64,000 nucleotides of DNA from Paenibacillus sp. PCH8 (GTDB taxonomy: Bacteria > Bacillota > Bacilli > Paenibacillales > Paenibacillaceae), in assembly GCF_002968835.1 (NCBI RefSeq), contig NZ_PKQK01000003.1:744001-808000 (forward strand), given 5' to 3'. Of this stretch, positions 9,394 through 19,015 are shown in pieces. Numbering within the stretch: position 1 is the first letter of the stretch; every line of letters starts with the position of its first letter. Under the pieces are notes generated by a model that made no database searches, was not told the origin of the DNA, and saw only the letters and a program-made list of their open reading frames with translations. The position numbers and the translations under genes were made by a program.

Positions 9394-10656
9394 CTAGTCC
9401 GCGCCAGCGTAAGAATGTAATCCGGCAATAATCAGATTCACTCCAACCAGCGTAAACATAACGACCAGGAAGCCAAGAACTGCAAGCCAAGCAGACTTCT
9501 GACCTTGCCAGCCTTTGGATAAACGCAAATGCAGATACACACTATAATATAGCCAAGTAATCAATGCCCACACTTCTTTGGGGTCCCATCCCCAAAAGCG
9601 ACTCCAGGCAATCTGAGCCCAGATCATGGCAAAGATTAATGCCCCCAGTGTAAATATCGGAAATCCAATGGCAATCGCGCGATAACTAATCTCATCCAGA
9701 TCATCAGCATCGATTCCGTCCATCATTGGCTGTAGCGCTTGTCCAAGCGGTCTGCGCACAATAAGTCGTACAATTCCATACAAGATCAAGCCTACAATGA
9801 GTGACCAAACCACCGTATTAAGCTTACGCCCGGCATTTACTCCATTCATCCAGGAAGGCGTCTCAAGTAAAGGTTTTTTCATGCCGAGAAACGGTTTCAT
9901 GCTCTCCACTTCGCTATTATATGGTGCAAAAATGGGAGGCATGCGATAAATCACTTTATCTATTGTACTATTTCCCTGTACCTCTGTGTCAATGCTGACC
10001 GTTTTTTGTACGAAAACCGCCTCGTAACCAGCTGTACGAAAGGCAAATACGGTTCCGATAAACCCGATCACTACGACTATCGTAACCAGGGTAAACTCGA
10101 CCCATCCACGTTGACGCCTCGAAGACTTGTCTTTGCCACTAAAATCAACGGTCCGCAGCAAATACATAAAACCTGCCGCAAAACCCACCGCGAAGAACGC
10201 TTCACCAAGGGCTGCCAACGTCACGTGTATTTTCAGCCAGATCGACTGAAGTGCCGGTATTAGTGGCTGTACTTCCTGAGGAAATACAGCTGCATATGCC
10301 ATAATAATGATCGTGAGTGGTAATGCAAACAAACCCAGTAATGACTTGCGGTATATGGCATATACCACAATAAAGGCAACCATGATCATCATGGACAGAA
10401 AGGACATGAACTCGTACATGTTACTTACCGGGATATGACCTGCCCCAGCCCATCGGGTGATAAAAAACACGATATGTGCAGCCAAGGCGACAGTCGAAGC
10501 TATGAAAGCCCGTTTGCCCCAACGATTCAGATGGGCAAGGGGATCACGATTACTCCACTTTTTGCCCATGACCGCGACAGCATATAACAAGAATGCAGCA
10601 CAATACAGAAAGAAAGATACGATAAATGCGTCGCTGCTGAAATCCAATATACTCAT
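9394..10656 (-). CDS. resC: Cytochrome c biogenesis membrane protein ResC (CcsA/CcsB-type haem handler)
   Basis: Part of the System II cytochrome c maturation machinery. With ResB it delivers haem to the outer face of the membrane for attachment to apocytochrome c. The 420 residues contain about eight membrane segments and the diagnostic tryptophan-rich WGWDPKEVWALITW motif near residue 355, with conserved His residues in flanking segments. ATG 10656 overlaps the resB stop by four bases (ATGA), which suggests translational coupling. Confidence 0.94.
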   Translation of the reverse strand: MSILDFSSDAFIVSFFLYCAAFLLYAVAVMGKKWSNRDPLAHLNRWGKRAFIASTVALAAHIVFFITRWAGAGHIPVSNMYEFMSFLSMMIMVAFIVVYAIYRKSLLGLFALPLTIIIMAYAAVFPQEVQPLIPALQSIWLKIHVTLAALGEAFFAVGFAAGFMYLLRTVDFSGKDKSSRRQRGWVEFTLVTIVVVIGFIGTVFAFRTAGYEAVFVQKTVSIDTEVQGNSTIDKVIYRMPPIFAPYNSEVESMKPFLGMKKPLLETPSWMNGVNAGRKLNTVVWSLIVGLILYGIVRLIVRRPLGQALQPMMDGIDADDLDEISYRAIAIGFPIFTLGALIFAMIWAQIAWSRFWGWDPKEVWALITWLYYSVYLHLRLSKGWQGQKSAWLAVLGFLVVMFTLVGVNLIIAGLHSYAGAD

Positions 10657-12329
10657 GCTTGGTTCCCCCCGTTATCCAACGACTTCTCTTCCACTTCCAG
10701 ATTCATCTGTTTCAAGACGGCAGCAACTTCGCGCCTGAAGCCAAACCAGTTTTTGTTGGTGTGTCCACCCAAGGTGAGCTTCTTATCATCGAATCGGATC
10801 CATATGCGGCGATGATGCCAATAGAAACCCATGACCAGACCCAACATTACGATTCCGGCTCCTACCCATACAAAAGGCATCGCCTTATCCACGCGTATAT
10901 TTAGATAACTTACAGACTGAATAATATCTACCTTGTCCATGCTATCCACTTCCAGCTGTAAAGGAATCTCTGCTCCAATCAACTGCTGATTGATTGCATC
11001 CTGTTGAAACCGTTGTTTATCAATCTGCTTCGCAAAATACAGATATTGTATACCTTCTTCTGGCAGATCTGGCCCCTGGATGAGAAAGAGAAAAGCAGGT
11101 GCATTAGGTGATGGCGATTTTGATTTGGGCTCACCATTCTCATCCAATCCAAAGTCCATAAACTTTTCTTTCACCGTAAGGTTATACGGACCTGCTTCAA
11201 ATGTTCTTTGGGTATCTACCATGTCGATCTTAATCGCTCCGTACACTTCACCCGTCTTCGTATTGACCAGATCTGGCGTTACGGAGCGGATGGTTGGAGT
11301 CAGATTATAATCAAATTGATAAGCTTTCAAGCCTTGATAATTCAATGGATGATTCACCCGCACATCATGTCTTGCCACCTCAGTTAATTGAGGTTTCTTC
11401 GAGAGATCCGAACAGTCTGCCGTGCATTCATACAGAATGACTTTTGTTTCGAATAGTTTCGGTACCGTTTTATTGAGGTTGCGGAATTGTTCAGGTACGT
11501 CTTCATCACTGTAGAATTCAACATTAAACTGTTCATTCTGCAGATACATCGACGTATTCGGGATCTTCTTGATCTCACCTTCGGGAAAAGCAACGTGCTC
11601 ATCCAGGTTCAGACCAGGAAGCCCCCTTGCGAGCACAGCCAGCAGAAAGATAATAAGTCCAATATGGATGACATAGGGTCCCCACCGACTAAAACGTCGT
11701 TTCTCAGCCAGCAATGCATCACCTTGGGTGTGCACGCGGTACCCTTTCTTCTTCAGTGGCGTAACCGCTTTCTTAACCCACTCTTCTGGTGCCTCTTCAA
11801 TGGAACCTTGATACACCAGACGTTGTCTTGTAAGGAATTGCGTATGTTTGCGTAATTTCTGTTTATTCAATGCTTTGTAGAGCGGAAGGACGCGATCCAG
11901 ACTGCATATCACCAGTGAGGCGCCAATTAGCACCAGCAGCAGGATAAACCACCAGGATTCGTATGTATGGGATAGACCCAACAGGTAATAGATATGACCC
12001 GACTGACCATATGTTTCTTGATAATACACGGAAGGGTCAATGTTCAGAAACGTACTTTCTTGCGGATAGATCGTGCCCAACATGGAACCAACTAACGTCA
12101 GAACAATCATATAGACAGCAATTTTGACTGAGGAGAAAAAGTTCCATATGCGGTCGATAATATTGGGATTGCTACGCTGTGAACGGCGTGCCATGCCATC
12201 ATAACGCATTTCCAGCACTTCATCCGATTTAGCCTCAGACTCCAAAAGTGGCTTGCCACATGCTTCACACAGCACAGTGCCTACCGGATTCTGATGTCCA
12301 CACTCACATTTCGTATTTTGGAACACCAA
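10653..12329 (-). CDS. resB: Cytochrome c biogenesis protein ResB
   Basis: Partner of ResC in the System II haem lyase. An N-terminal zinc-ribbon-like segment (CECGHQNP and CEACGK, about residues 9-26) precedes four membrane segments. A large extracytoplasmic region lies between the third and the last segment (SVSYLNIRVDKAMPFVW then a hydrophobic stretch). The 558-residue length fits the family. The listed start is TTG 12329; GTG 12326, one codon later, has better spacing from AGGAGG and may be the true start. Confidence 0.93.
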   Translation of the reverse strand: MVFQNTKCECGHQNPVGTVLCEACGKPLLESEAKSDEVLEMRYDGMARRSQRSNPNIIDRIWNFFSSVKIAVYMIVLTLVGSMLGTIYPQESTFLNIDPSVYYQETYGQSGHIYYLLGLSHTYESWWFILLLVLIGASLVICSLDRVLPLYKALNKQKLRKHTQFLTRQRLVYQGSIEEAPEEWVKKAVTPLKKKGYRVHTQGDALLAEKRRFSRWGPYVIHIGLIIFLLAVLARGLPGLNLDEHVAFPEGEIKKIPNTSMYLQNEQFNVEFYSDEDVPEQFRNLNKTVPKLFETKVILYECTADCSDLSKKPQLTEVARHDVRVNHPLNYQGLKAYQFDYNLTPTIRSVTPDLVNTKTGEVYGAIKIDMVDTQRTFEAGPYNLTVKEKFMDFGLDENGEPKSKSPSPNAPAFLFLIQGPDLPEEGIQYLYFAKQIDKQRFQQDAINQQLIGAEIPLQLEVDSMDKVDIIQSVSYLNIRVDKAMPFVWVGAGIVMLGLVMGFYWHHRRIWIRFDDKKLTLGGHTNKNWFGFRREVAAVLKQMNLEVEEKSLDNGGNQA

Positions 12330-12340
12330 TAGACCTCCTG

Positions 12341-12868
12341 TCAGGGCTGCTTCGCCAGTTGTGAAATTTGAGCGTCAAGTGTGTCCAAATCAAGTTGCCC
12401 GATATGAATGGTAGAGATTTTGCCCGTGTCAGATACAAAGAATGTCGTTGGCATCGGAGAGATCCCGAAATCACGTACCGAGTTTTTCTCCCGGTCAAGC
12501 ATGATTGGAAATGTAACCCCAACCTGCCGCACAAAATTATCCACGGTCATCTGGTCTTCCCCAACATTAATTCCGACAAATTGAACGCCTTGGTCTTTCC
12601 ATTTATCAGCTTGCGCCTGAAGTGCAGGCATTTCTTTCACACAAGGTTCGCACCATGTGCCCCAGAAATTGATAACCATCGCTTTTCCTTTGTACTCGTC
12701 AGACGTGTGAACTTGACCATCCAGGCCCAGCAGTTCAAAAGAAGGAGACTTGTCCCCTTCCTTCGGCTTGCCGTTCGAGTCGGATACCGATGTGGTTATC
12801 GCATATCCGCCCAACACCAGGATCAATAACAAAATGACGATTTGCACCGTTCTTCTTGATTTCCCCAT
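12341..12868 (-). CDS. resA: Extracytoplasmic thiol-disulfide oxidoreductase ResA
   Basis: Keeps the CXXCH cysteines of apocytochrome c reduced so that haem can be attached. The 175 residues show one N-terminal membrane anchor (about 7-27) and a thioredoxin fold with WCEPC (Cys73, Cys76). The Glu-Pro dipeptide is characteristic of ResA. A cis-Pro loop (SPMPTTFFV) follows. ATG 12868 is preceded by AGGGGAG. It is the first gene of resABC. Confidence 0.94.
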   Translation of the reverse strand: MGKSRRTVQIVILLLILVLGGYAITTSVSDSNGKPKEGDKSPSFELLGLDGQVHTSDEYKGKAMVINFWGTWCEPCVKEMPALQAQADKWKDQGVQFVGINVGEDQMTVDNFVRQVGVTFPIMLDREKNSVRDFGISPMPTTFFVSDTGKISTIHIGQLDLDTLDAQISQLAKQP

Positions 12869-13002
12869 GTGCGGCTCCCCTTTGATGTGACGATATCCAT
12901 TCGCATATCATTTGTCTAAGACAACTGTGAACATCCTATGAACAATTATAGCGAATTTCGTCACAAAACTGCGGCAGTTTTATGAATATTATGTGTCTTA
13001 CA

Positions 13003-13761
13003 TTACCTTTTTTTCGTTTTTTTGGCTGGTTCTGATAAGGCGAGCTGAATCAGGTTGTTGACTTCTTCTTTAGTTAAATTGCGAGTCAGACCCCTTTTAA
13101 GGTTTTGTAGCAAAATACCACCAAACGAAATCCGTTTCAGTCGGGAAACCGGGTGATTAATAGCCTCAAACATACGTCTAACCTGACGGTTACGCCCTTC
13201 GTAGATCGTAATGGAGATTACCGATTCGTTTGCCACTGTATCCACATCTTTGTACTCTACCTCTGCTGGAGCGGTCATGCCGTCATCCAGCATAATGCCT
13301 GTCTTTAATTTCTCCAAAGCTGAACCGTGCGGAACACCTTTAACGGTTGCATGATACGTTTTGGGTACGTGATGCTTAGGATGCGTCAGCAAATGCGCAA
13401 ACTCGCCATCATTGGTCAGAATCAGCAATCCCTCTGTGTCATAATCCAGACGTCCCACTGGATACACACGTTCTTTGACACCTTTTAGATAGTCGGATAC
13501 AATTTTCCGACCTTCTGGGTCCGATGCACTTGTGATTACGCCTTTTGGCTTATTCAACATCAAGTACACTTTCTTCTCACTGCGAATCGGTTTACCATTA
13601 ACCGTAATCATATCCTCTTCGGGGTTCGCTTTCGTACCCAGTTCGGTTACGACCTCCCCGTTAACTTCCACTTTGCCGGACTGAATCAGTTCCTCGCTCT
13701 TGCGACGGGATGCAATACCTGCCTGAGCGATAATTTTTTGTAATCTTTCCATGTTTGTCAT
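13003..13761 (-). CDS. rluB: 23S rRNA pseudouridine synthase RluB
   Basis: Converts a uridine of 23S rRNA (position 2605 in E. coli numbering for this family) to pseudouridine. The 252 residues have an N-terminal S4 RNA-binding domain (about 4-50), the catalytic GRLDYDTEGLL motif with Asp106, and the NRQVRRMF motif of the RsuA/RluB/E/F family. The C-terminus is a basic KKTKKR tail. The start may instead be the Met at 13752, because the AGGTG site is only two bases before ATG 13761. Its place between spmB and resA matches Bacillus subtilis apart from the inserted protease gene. Confidence 0.93.
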   Translation of the reverse strand: MTNMERLQKIIAQAGIASRRKSEELIQSGKVEVNGEVVTELGTKANPEEDMITVNGKPIRSEKKVYLMLNKPKGVITSASDPEGRKIVSDYLKGVKERVYPVGRLDYDTEGLLILTNDGEFAHLLTHPKHHVPKTYHATVKGVPHGSALEKLKTGIMLDDGMTAPAEVEYKDVDTVANESVISITIYEGRNRQVRRMFEAINHPVSRLKRISFGGILLQNLKRGLTRNLTKEEVNNLIQLALSEPAKKTKKR

Positions 13762-13945
13762 GTCACCTCACACTAATGATACCCATCAAGCAGGGAAATC
13801 ACAAGGATAATCCAAGGATTTTGTAAACCGGGAACTCGAATACCCATTGTAGTCCGGCTTCCTCCTCCAGATTGACGCAAAAAAAGCCTACCTTCACACG
13901 ACCTGTTTCTGACAGATAGTGTAAAAATAAGCCTTTTCCTTGAAT

Positions 13946-14764
13946 TCAATTGGAAACTTTGCCGGCAACCGAAACCTGCTTTTTGGCAGGCGTAGTACTG
14001 TTCTTAATGAAAGTCTGCAATGTTTTGGAAGTAATGTAATATGTACGTCCACCGTACACAAACGTCATCATGCCGATCACCCGGTTGTTCTGATCCAGAA
14101 CGGGGCCACCTGAATTCCCTTGTGCCATGGATTTCACAATACTGCCTATGCCTTTCTTACCTGGGACATCCGATGCCTGGGAACTGAATACTCGGCTTTT
14201 GGCTATGGTGTTGTAGATGGAAGGAAAATCTTCATCCAGGATAACAAGATCACCAGCCGGATTTTTGGGAAATCCAATCGTATAGACAACCTGATTATCC
14301 CTCGCGACAGTGAAAGTCACCGGTTTGGCGTCTATTTCCTTGTCCAGCTTTAACAGAGCCATGTCCGTCACCGAATCTGTCTTTATAATTGTGGCCTTCA
14401 CGGGCTGATCCAAATGGCCAGGACTCGCTACAGTCAGTGTGCCTTCATCGCCATCAGACAGTTCAGCATAACTCTGAACGACATGGTAATTCGTGAGCAC
14501 TTCATCTTTGGAGATCAGTATGGAGGTGCCTACATCATAATAAACCATATCGGGTTCATCCTGCTTGATCAAACGCACATTCACGACGGGAAAAGAGTCC
14601 GCTGTAACTGCCATTTGTGCACGCAGCTGTTTGTCGAAATAACCTGTAAAATGTATTGTCTGGATGGCTTGGGCCGCCACCAGTCCCGTTGACCCAGCGA
14701 GCATTGCCATAGCAAGCACGCCTGATATACCGAAACGGAGCATTCGTTTCCAACTCTTCTGCAT
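13946..14764 (-). CDS. Secreted trypsin-like serine protease
   Basis: The 272-residue protein has a signal peptide (basic MQKSWKRMLRFG, then a hydrophobic core and an AQA-type cleavage region near 30-33). A chymotrypsin-fold protease domain follows with His94 in NYHVV, Asp134 in TDMALLKL and Ser218 in GNSGGP. No PDZ domain follows, so it is a minimal HtrA/Glu-endopeptidase-like enzyme rather than full HtrA. It probably acts outside the membrane; the substrate is unknown. It sits between rluB and spmB, a position that is not occupied by such a gene in B. subtilis. Confidence 0.85.
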   Translation of the reverse strand: MQKSWKRMLRFGISGVLAMAMLAGSTGLVAAQAIQTIHFTGYFDKQLRAQMAVTADSFPVVNVRLIKQDEPDMVYYDVGTSILISKDEVLTNYHVVQSYAELSDGDEGTLTVASPGHLDQPVKATIIKTDSVTDMALLKLDKEIDAKPVTFTVARDNQVVYTIGFPKNPAGDLVILDEDFPSIYNTIAKSRVFSSQASDVPGKKGIGSIVKSMAQGNSGGPVLDQNNRVIGMMTFVYGGRTYYITSKTLQTFIKNSTTPAKKQVSVAGKVSN

Positions 14765-14827
14765 GTCTCACTCTCCTCCGCTATTATTCTAGCATATCTA
14801 CTATATCGGAAGGAGAGGGGTTATCTT

Positions 14828-15361
14828 TTAACCAAAAACAATTAAACAAATGGCAAGCGCAGCAATAAATCCAACGACATCGGAAAACAACCCTACTTTG
14901 AGCGCGTATCGACCGTTACGTATGCCTACGGCTCCAAAATAAACTGTTAGTACATATAATGTGGTGTCTGTGCTTCCCTGTACTGTGGATGCCATGCGTC
15001 CAATCATGGAGTCAGGACCATAGGTTTTGATTAGATCGGTTGTAAATGCTAGTGAGCCTGTCCCGGTCAACGGGCGCAGAATTCCCAGGGGTAGAACTTC
15101 TCCCGGTACTCCCATCCATGAAACCAAGGGAGCAAACAAACTGATTACAAAATCAAGTGCACCCGAGGCACGAAATACGCTGATCGCGACCATCATGCCC
15201 ACAAGATGCGGAATAATGCTGATTGCCGTAGAGAAACCATCTTTGGCCCCATCAACAAAAGATTCGTAGACCGGGACCTTTTTGGTAAACGCATATAATG
15301 GAACAAACGCGATAATAACCGGGATGGCCCAGACGGAAATCCAGTTGATGAAGGTTAACAA
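14828..15361 (-). CDS. spmB: Spore maturation protein SpmB
   Basis: Membrane protein with nucleoside-transporter-gate (Gate) folds that acts with SpmA in spore core dehydration. The 177 residues show several hydrophobic segments and the conserved PHLVGMMVAI and TGTSG-like RPLTGTGSLAF stretch. The start is TTG 15361 behind AAAGGATGAG; the nearby ATG is in another frame. It lies 6 bp after spmA. Confidence 0.92.
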   Translation of the reverse strand: MLTFINWISVWAIPVIIAFVPLYAFTKKVPVYESFVDGAKDGFSTAISIIPHLVGMMVAISVFRASGALDFVISLFAPLVSWMGVPGEVLPLGILRPLTGTGSLAFTTDLIKTYGPDSMIGRMASTVQGSTDTTLYVLTVYFGAVGIRNGRYALKVGLFSDVVGFIAALAICLIVFG

Positions 15362-15367
15362 GGGTGC

Positions 15368-16000
15368 TCATCCTTTCATACCAGGATTGCCACTTTTCTG
15401 TATCCGTGGCGGTCTGCGTAATGTCCTGTTTCGATACCAGCGGTCTGCCATAATTGCAGCAAGTGTGGCGATAATCGTTGCCATCAGTGTTGTACCCACA
15501 ATTTCTGTCGCATTCGCAGAATGATAATTTAGCCGGATGGCAATCAAGGTTGTTGGAATAAGCGTAATGCTTGCCGTATTCAGAGCCAGTAAAGTACACA
15601 TGGCAGGAGAAGCTATTTCTTTATCAGGATTGAGCTCTTGCAGCTGCTGCATCGCTTTGATTCCCATCGGTGTTGCCGCGTTCCCAAGCCCTAACAAATT
15701 GGCACTCATATTGGATAGAATATATCCCATCGCCGGATGATTTTTGGGTACATCAGGGAACAAGAAGCCTACAACCGGACCGAGTAGCTTGGCAATTCGG
15801 GCGAGCAGACCCGCATCTTCAGCCATTTTCATCATGCCCATCCAGAACACAAGCACACTGATTAGTCCAAAACATACCGTGACTCCCGTAGCTGCTCCAT
15901 CAAAGGCCGCTTGAGTGACCACTTCAATTTTCCCGTTAACTGCCGCAAAAGCAAATCCGGTTAAGATCATCAGAAGCCAGATCAGATTAATCACGGGCAA
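15368..16000 (-). CDS. spmA: Spore maturation protein SpmA
   Basis: Partner of SpmB. The 210-residue multi-pass membrane protein carries the Gate-domain stretch with FWMGMMKMAEDAGL and GLGNAATPMGIKAM, which are characteristic of SpmA. It is followed immediately by spmB and preceded, 25 bp upstream, by the carboxypeptidase gene, as in the B. subtilis dacB-spmA-spmB operon. Confidence 0.93.
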   Translation of the reverse strand: MPVINLIWLLMILTGFAFAAVNGKIEVVTQAAFDGAATGVTVCFGLISVLVFWMGMMKMAEDAGLLARIAKLLGPVVGFLFPDVPKNHPAMGYILSNMSANLLGLGNAATPMGIKAMQQLQELNPDKEIASPAMCTLLALNTASITLIPTTLIAIRLNYHSANATEIVGTTLMATIIATLAAIMADRWYRNRTLRRPPRIQKSGNPGMKG

Positions 16001-16025
16001 CTCCCTCCCTTCAACGGCGATATAA

Positions 16026-17213
16026 CTAAGGAGACAATAGCTGACTTAACACGACACGCCATGCGGCGGCCCAAGAGGAGACATCTCCGATCCCACCCAG
16101 CGTTGCATCTTCCGTTTTTGGTTCAGGCGGGATATAACTGCCTTTGCGATACACCGGAATGGAGCCTACAAGATTGCCATCAAACTGCATTTCAATGCGA
16201 CCTGCCAAACCGAACGAAGGATCTGTGGATAGGCCCTTTCCTTCCGTTCCCGTTTGCCCCCGATTTTCGATCAAAACCAACTTCTTGGTCAGCGAGGTTT
16301 GCTCACTCTTGGCTAGCGGATACCAAAATCCGCGGCCTGTAACGACATCCGTATTTTGCACAGGTTGTTCTTGCTTCGCGACCTCTACCAGAGGAAAGTA
16401 TTCAAAACCGAAATCCAGCATCCGGGCATGGTCGTTCCAGTCGTTTCCATCGTTCAACGTCACGGCAGCAAGTTGTTGACCGTTGCGTGTAGCTGAACTG
16501 ACCAGACATCTGAAAGCTTTCTTTGTATAACCGGTTTTCACACCATCCGCACCCTCATACAGCCGTAACATTTTATTTTTGTTGTGCCAGGAATACTCCC
16601 AGCTCTCATTAGGATTTGGTGCAGATTTGTCTTCCGTGGCAACAATGCGTTTAAACACCGGATTGTGTAACGCATAGGCTGTTAATCGGGCCATATCATT
16701 GGCAGTCGAATAGTGCCCTTCCGCATCCAGTCCATGGGGGTTCATAAAATGGGAATGGCTCAGACCAATTTGCTCTGCTTTTTTGTTCATTAACAGAACA
16801 AAACCCTCCTCCGAACCACCGACATGTTCGGCAATCGCCGAGGCGGCATCATTTCCTGAACGGAGCATTAACCCGTACAACATGTTCTCAAGCGTCATCT
16901 CTTCGCCCAACTTGAGGTAGAGCGATGATCCTTCCTTGGCAAAAGCCGAAGGAGTCACTTTAACTTTGTCGTCCATTTTGCTGTGTTCAATCGCTACGAT
17001 TGCCGTCATGATTTTGGTCAAACTGGCAATTCGCAGTTCCTTATCTCCATCCTTGCTGTATAGGATCCGTCCTGATGTGACGTCGATGAGCGCAGCACTT
17101 TGCGCATGTGTGGAAGGACCTTGAATCGTTGCCTGTGCTTGAGTAACCCCTAATGAAGAGAGTAAGAAGACAGGGATAAGCATACCTACAATGACTTTCG
17201 TTAATTTTCGCAT
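16026..17213 (-). CDS. dacB: Sporulation D-alanyl-D-alanine carboxypeptidase (DacB/DacF type)
   Basis: Penicillin-binding protein that trims the terminal D-Ala from peptidoglycan stem peptides, probably in the spore cortex given the operon. From ATG 17213 it has 395 residues: a signal peptide (1-28), then SLTK (Ser64, Lys67), SGN (119-121) and KTG (226-228), the three active-site motifs of class S11, and a C-terminal beta domain. ATG 17213 is preferred over GTG 17234 because GGAGG lies nine bases before it, while the GTG lies upstream of that ribosome site. The symbol follows gene order; DacF is the alternative. Confidence 0.9.
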   Translation of the reverse strand: MRKLTKVIVGMLIPVFLLSSLGVTQAQATIQGPSTHAQSAALIDVTSGRILYSKDGDKELRIASLTKIMTAIVAIEHSKMDDKVKVTPSAFAKEGSSLYLKLGEEMTLENMLYGLMLRSGNDAASAIAEHVGGSEEGFVLLMNKKAEQIGLSHSHFMNPHGLDAEGHYSTANDMARLTAYALHNPVFKRIVATEDKSAPNPNESWEYSWHNKNKMLRLYEGADGVKTGYTKKAFRCLVSSATRNGQQLAAVTLNDGNDWNDHARMLDFGFEYFPLVEVAKQEQPVQNTDVVTGRGFWYPLAKSEQTSLTKKLVLIENRGQTGTEGKGLSTDPSFGLAGRIEMQFDGNLVGSIPVYRKGSYIPPEPKTEDATLGGIGDVSSWAAAWRVVLSQLLSP

Positions 17214-17297
17214 CCATTCATTCCTCCGGGTCACTTGGAATCTTGTACTATCTTATGTCTGGACAACTTGGAGTATGTCCCTTAGTGCAAAAACAGC

Positions 17298-17347
17298 AAA
17301 AAACCCTCGCGCACAACAGTGCGATAAGGATTTTCATAGGGTTATGT
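17298..17347 (-). terminator. Terminator at the left end of the tail-like island
   Basis: On the minus strand AACCCT pairs with AGGGTT around a CGCAC/GTGCG inner hairpin, followed by a T-run. It lies 113 bp downstream of the sigma-factor gene ending at 17461 and separates the island from the dacB promoter region. Confidence 0.6.
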
Positions 17348-17460
17348 ATGACCTATATAGATTGAACTAAAGAACCGTTCCGCTTCTTCAATTTATTTCT
17401 GTCCTCTACGTTCTCGTGTGAATGTTTAGTCAAATTATATTTCTTCAGTTTATAAAGTAT

Positions 17461-18264
17461 TTAATTCTCATTGGGTTTATCCAACATCTTGGCTACTTTT
17501 CGCATAATCCTTGAAACTCTCATCTGGCTAATGTCTTCCATATCCGCGGTCTGTGTTTGATTAAATCCGTCGACTCGATGCTTCAATACAGTTACTTCTT
17601 TCTCACTAAGCTTGCGCTTGACCGAATTGATCACGGAATCAACATATAACTTGTCCAAAACACCATCTTCAATGTTTTCCCCACTATAAATAGTGTCCAT
17701 TAACGTAACTGACTGAGTTTGTTGATCATCAGCGCCTACAGGTTCATCCAGATATTTCACACCTTTACCCACTTGAAGCGCTTTGTTGATCTTTTCTTTC
17801 TCCTCGTCAAGCAGCAATGCAATCTCGTGCGCTGTTGGAAGGTAGCCCATATCGTGCTCGATTCGATTGATTCGGTTGATTAATTCAGTAGCCGTGCGAG
17901 TTGGCCGAATGATGCTTGCACTATCTCTTAAAAAACATCTGATTTCCCTGACAATCGCAGTGACAGCGAATGAACTGAACTTGACGCCACGCTCTGTATC
18001 AAATGCTTTAACCGCTTTGATGAATCCCAGCCGGCCCAGTTGAAGAATATCATCCTTCTCCACACAATGATTCTTGATAATAATCTCGGGTCTTCCTATA
18101 TACTTGTGTACAGAATGCCAAATCAAATTCTCGTTGACCAGTATACAATCACCGAGGAAATGCTCATCGGCCTTACATCGATCAATATTTTCTACGTCAT
18201 CCATTGTGTAATACTTCTTATCTAGTTTCAAATTCATGCTAATATGTTCTGGAAATTTTCCCAT
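17461..18264 (-). CDS. Alternative sigma factor of the SigB/SigF/SigG group, island-encoded
   Basis: RNA polymerase sigma subunit of 267 residues. Region 2 is clear (DDILQLGRLGFIKAVKAFD then KFSSFA and VREIRCFLRD, about 85-135). Region 3 follows (RINRIEHDMGYLPTAHEIA). Region 4 ends with an HTH (QTADMEDISQMRVSRIMRKV) of the type found in SigB, SigF and SigG. The N-terminus of about 35 residues is not family-like. It lies 75 bp downstream of the transglycosylase gene, with no copy of the island promoter in that gap, so it may be co-transcribed from further upstream. Its promoter specificity is unknown; it is one of two candidates for the CGTATAGA promoters. Confidence 0.85.
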   Translation of the reverse strand: MGKFPEHISMNLKLDKKYYTMDDVENIDRCKADEHFLGDCILVNENLIWHSVHKYIGRPEIIIKNHCVEKDDILQLGRLGFIKAVKAFDTERGVKFSSFAVTAIVREIRCFLRDSASIIRPTRTATELINRINRIEHDMGYLPTAHEIALLLDEEKEKINKALQVGKGVKYLDEPVGADDQQTQSVTLMDTIYSGENIEDGVLDKLYVDSVINSVKRKLSEKEVTVLKHRVDGFNQTQTADMEDISQMRVSRIMRKVAKMLDKPNEN

Positions 18265-18339
18265 TTGGATCTCCCTGTGTAAAATTGATAATCAACCTTT
18301 GAATATCTGAATTAAATTGTTATCCGATGTTTAATGAGC

Positions 18340-18954
18340 CTACTTGAGCATTTTAAGCATCTTGTTATAATGTTCCTTTACTTGATTGTAGTACCAGGAG
18401 CGTGCCTTACCCTTAGCTACATTTCCCTCCCCCTGGTTGTAAGCAATCGTTGCTGTGCGAAGATTGCCTTCGTATTTATCCATCAGATAATTCATATAAA
18501 TAATGCTGGTTTTAATGTTCGTTTTAGCCTCATATAAAGCATTTTCACTCACACCGAACGACTGGGCCGTGCTAGGAAGAATCTGAAGCAGTCCTATTGC
18601 CCCATGAGATGACACGCTCTTCTCCAACATACGACTCTCCTGCCACATCATCGCCAAGATCCACAACGAGTCCACGTCGGATTCCTTCGTATACTGTTCT
18701 ACCCACTTCACATACTTGAGCAGTTTCGCACGATTTACTTTCTTTTCATGATGGGATTCAATGTAACCTTCCAGCATTTCCACCATTTCTTCATGAACAG
18801 TTTCACGGGAATCCTTCTTTACTTGCTCTAATCTCACTGAGTCTACAACTACTTCTACCGACTTGTCATTTCCTGCAACCGACAGGTTGCCAAACAGGGA
18901 TACGAATGACATTAACGCTGCGAAAATGCCCATAATTTTTTCCAAAGGGAGCAA
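18340..18954 (-). CDS. Lytic transglycosylase (SLT domain)
   Basis: Cleaves the glycan strands of peptidoglycan. The 204 residues have a hydrophobic N-terminus (about 8-28, a signal peptide or anchor), a helical stretch, and an SLT domain with catalytic Glu106 in MMWQESRM, SHGAIGLLQILPSTA and IAYNQGEGNV. The start is TTG 18954, twelve bases after GGAGG, a slightly long spacing. A possible role is to help particles or secreted proteins cross the wall. It is separate from the amidase/holin module at the other end of the island. Confidence 0.85.
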   Translation of the reverse strand: MLPLEKIMGIFAALMSFVSLFGNLSVAGNDKSVEVVVDSVRLEQVKKDSRETVHEEMVEMLEGYIESHHEKKVNRAKLLKYVKWVEQYTKESDVDSLWILAMMWQESRMLEKSVSSHGAIGLLQILPSTAQSFGVSENALYEAKTNIKTSIIYMNYLMDKYEGNLRTATIAYNQGEGNVAKGKARSWYYNQVKEHYNKMLKMLK

Positions 18955-19015
18955 CAGCTTCGCCCACCTCCTTAATGAAGCCTTCTATATATAGAAGGAA
19001 TATTTCATATACTGG

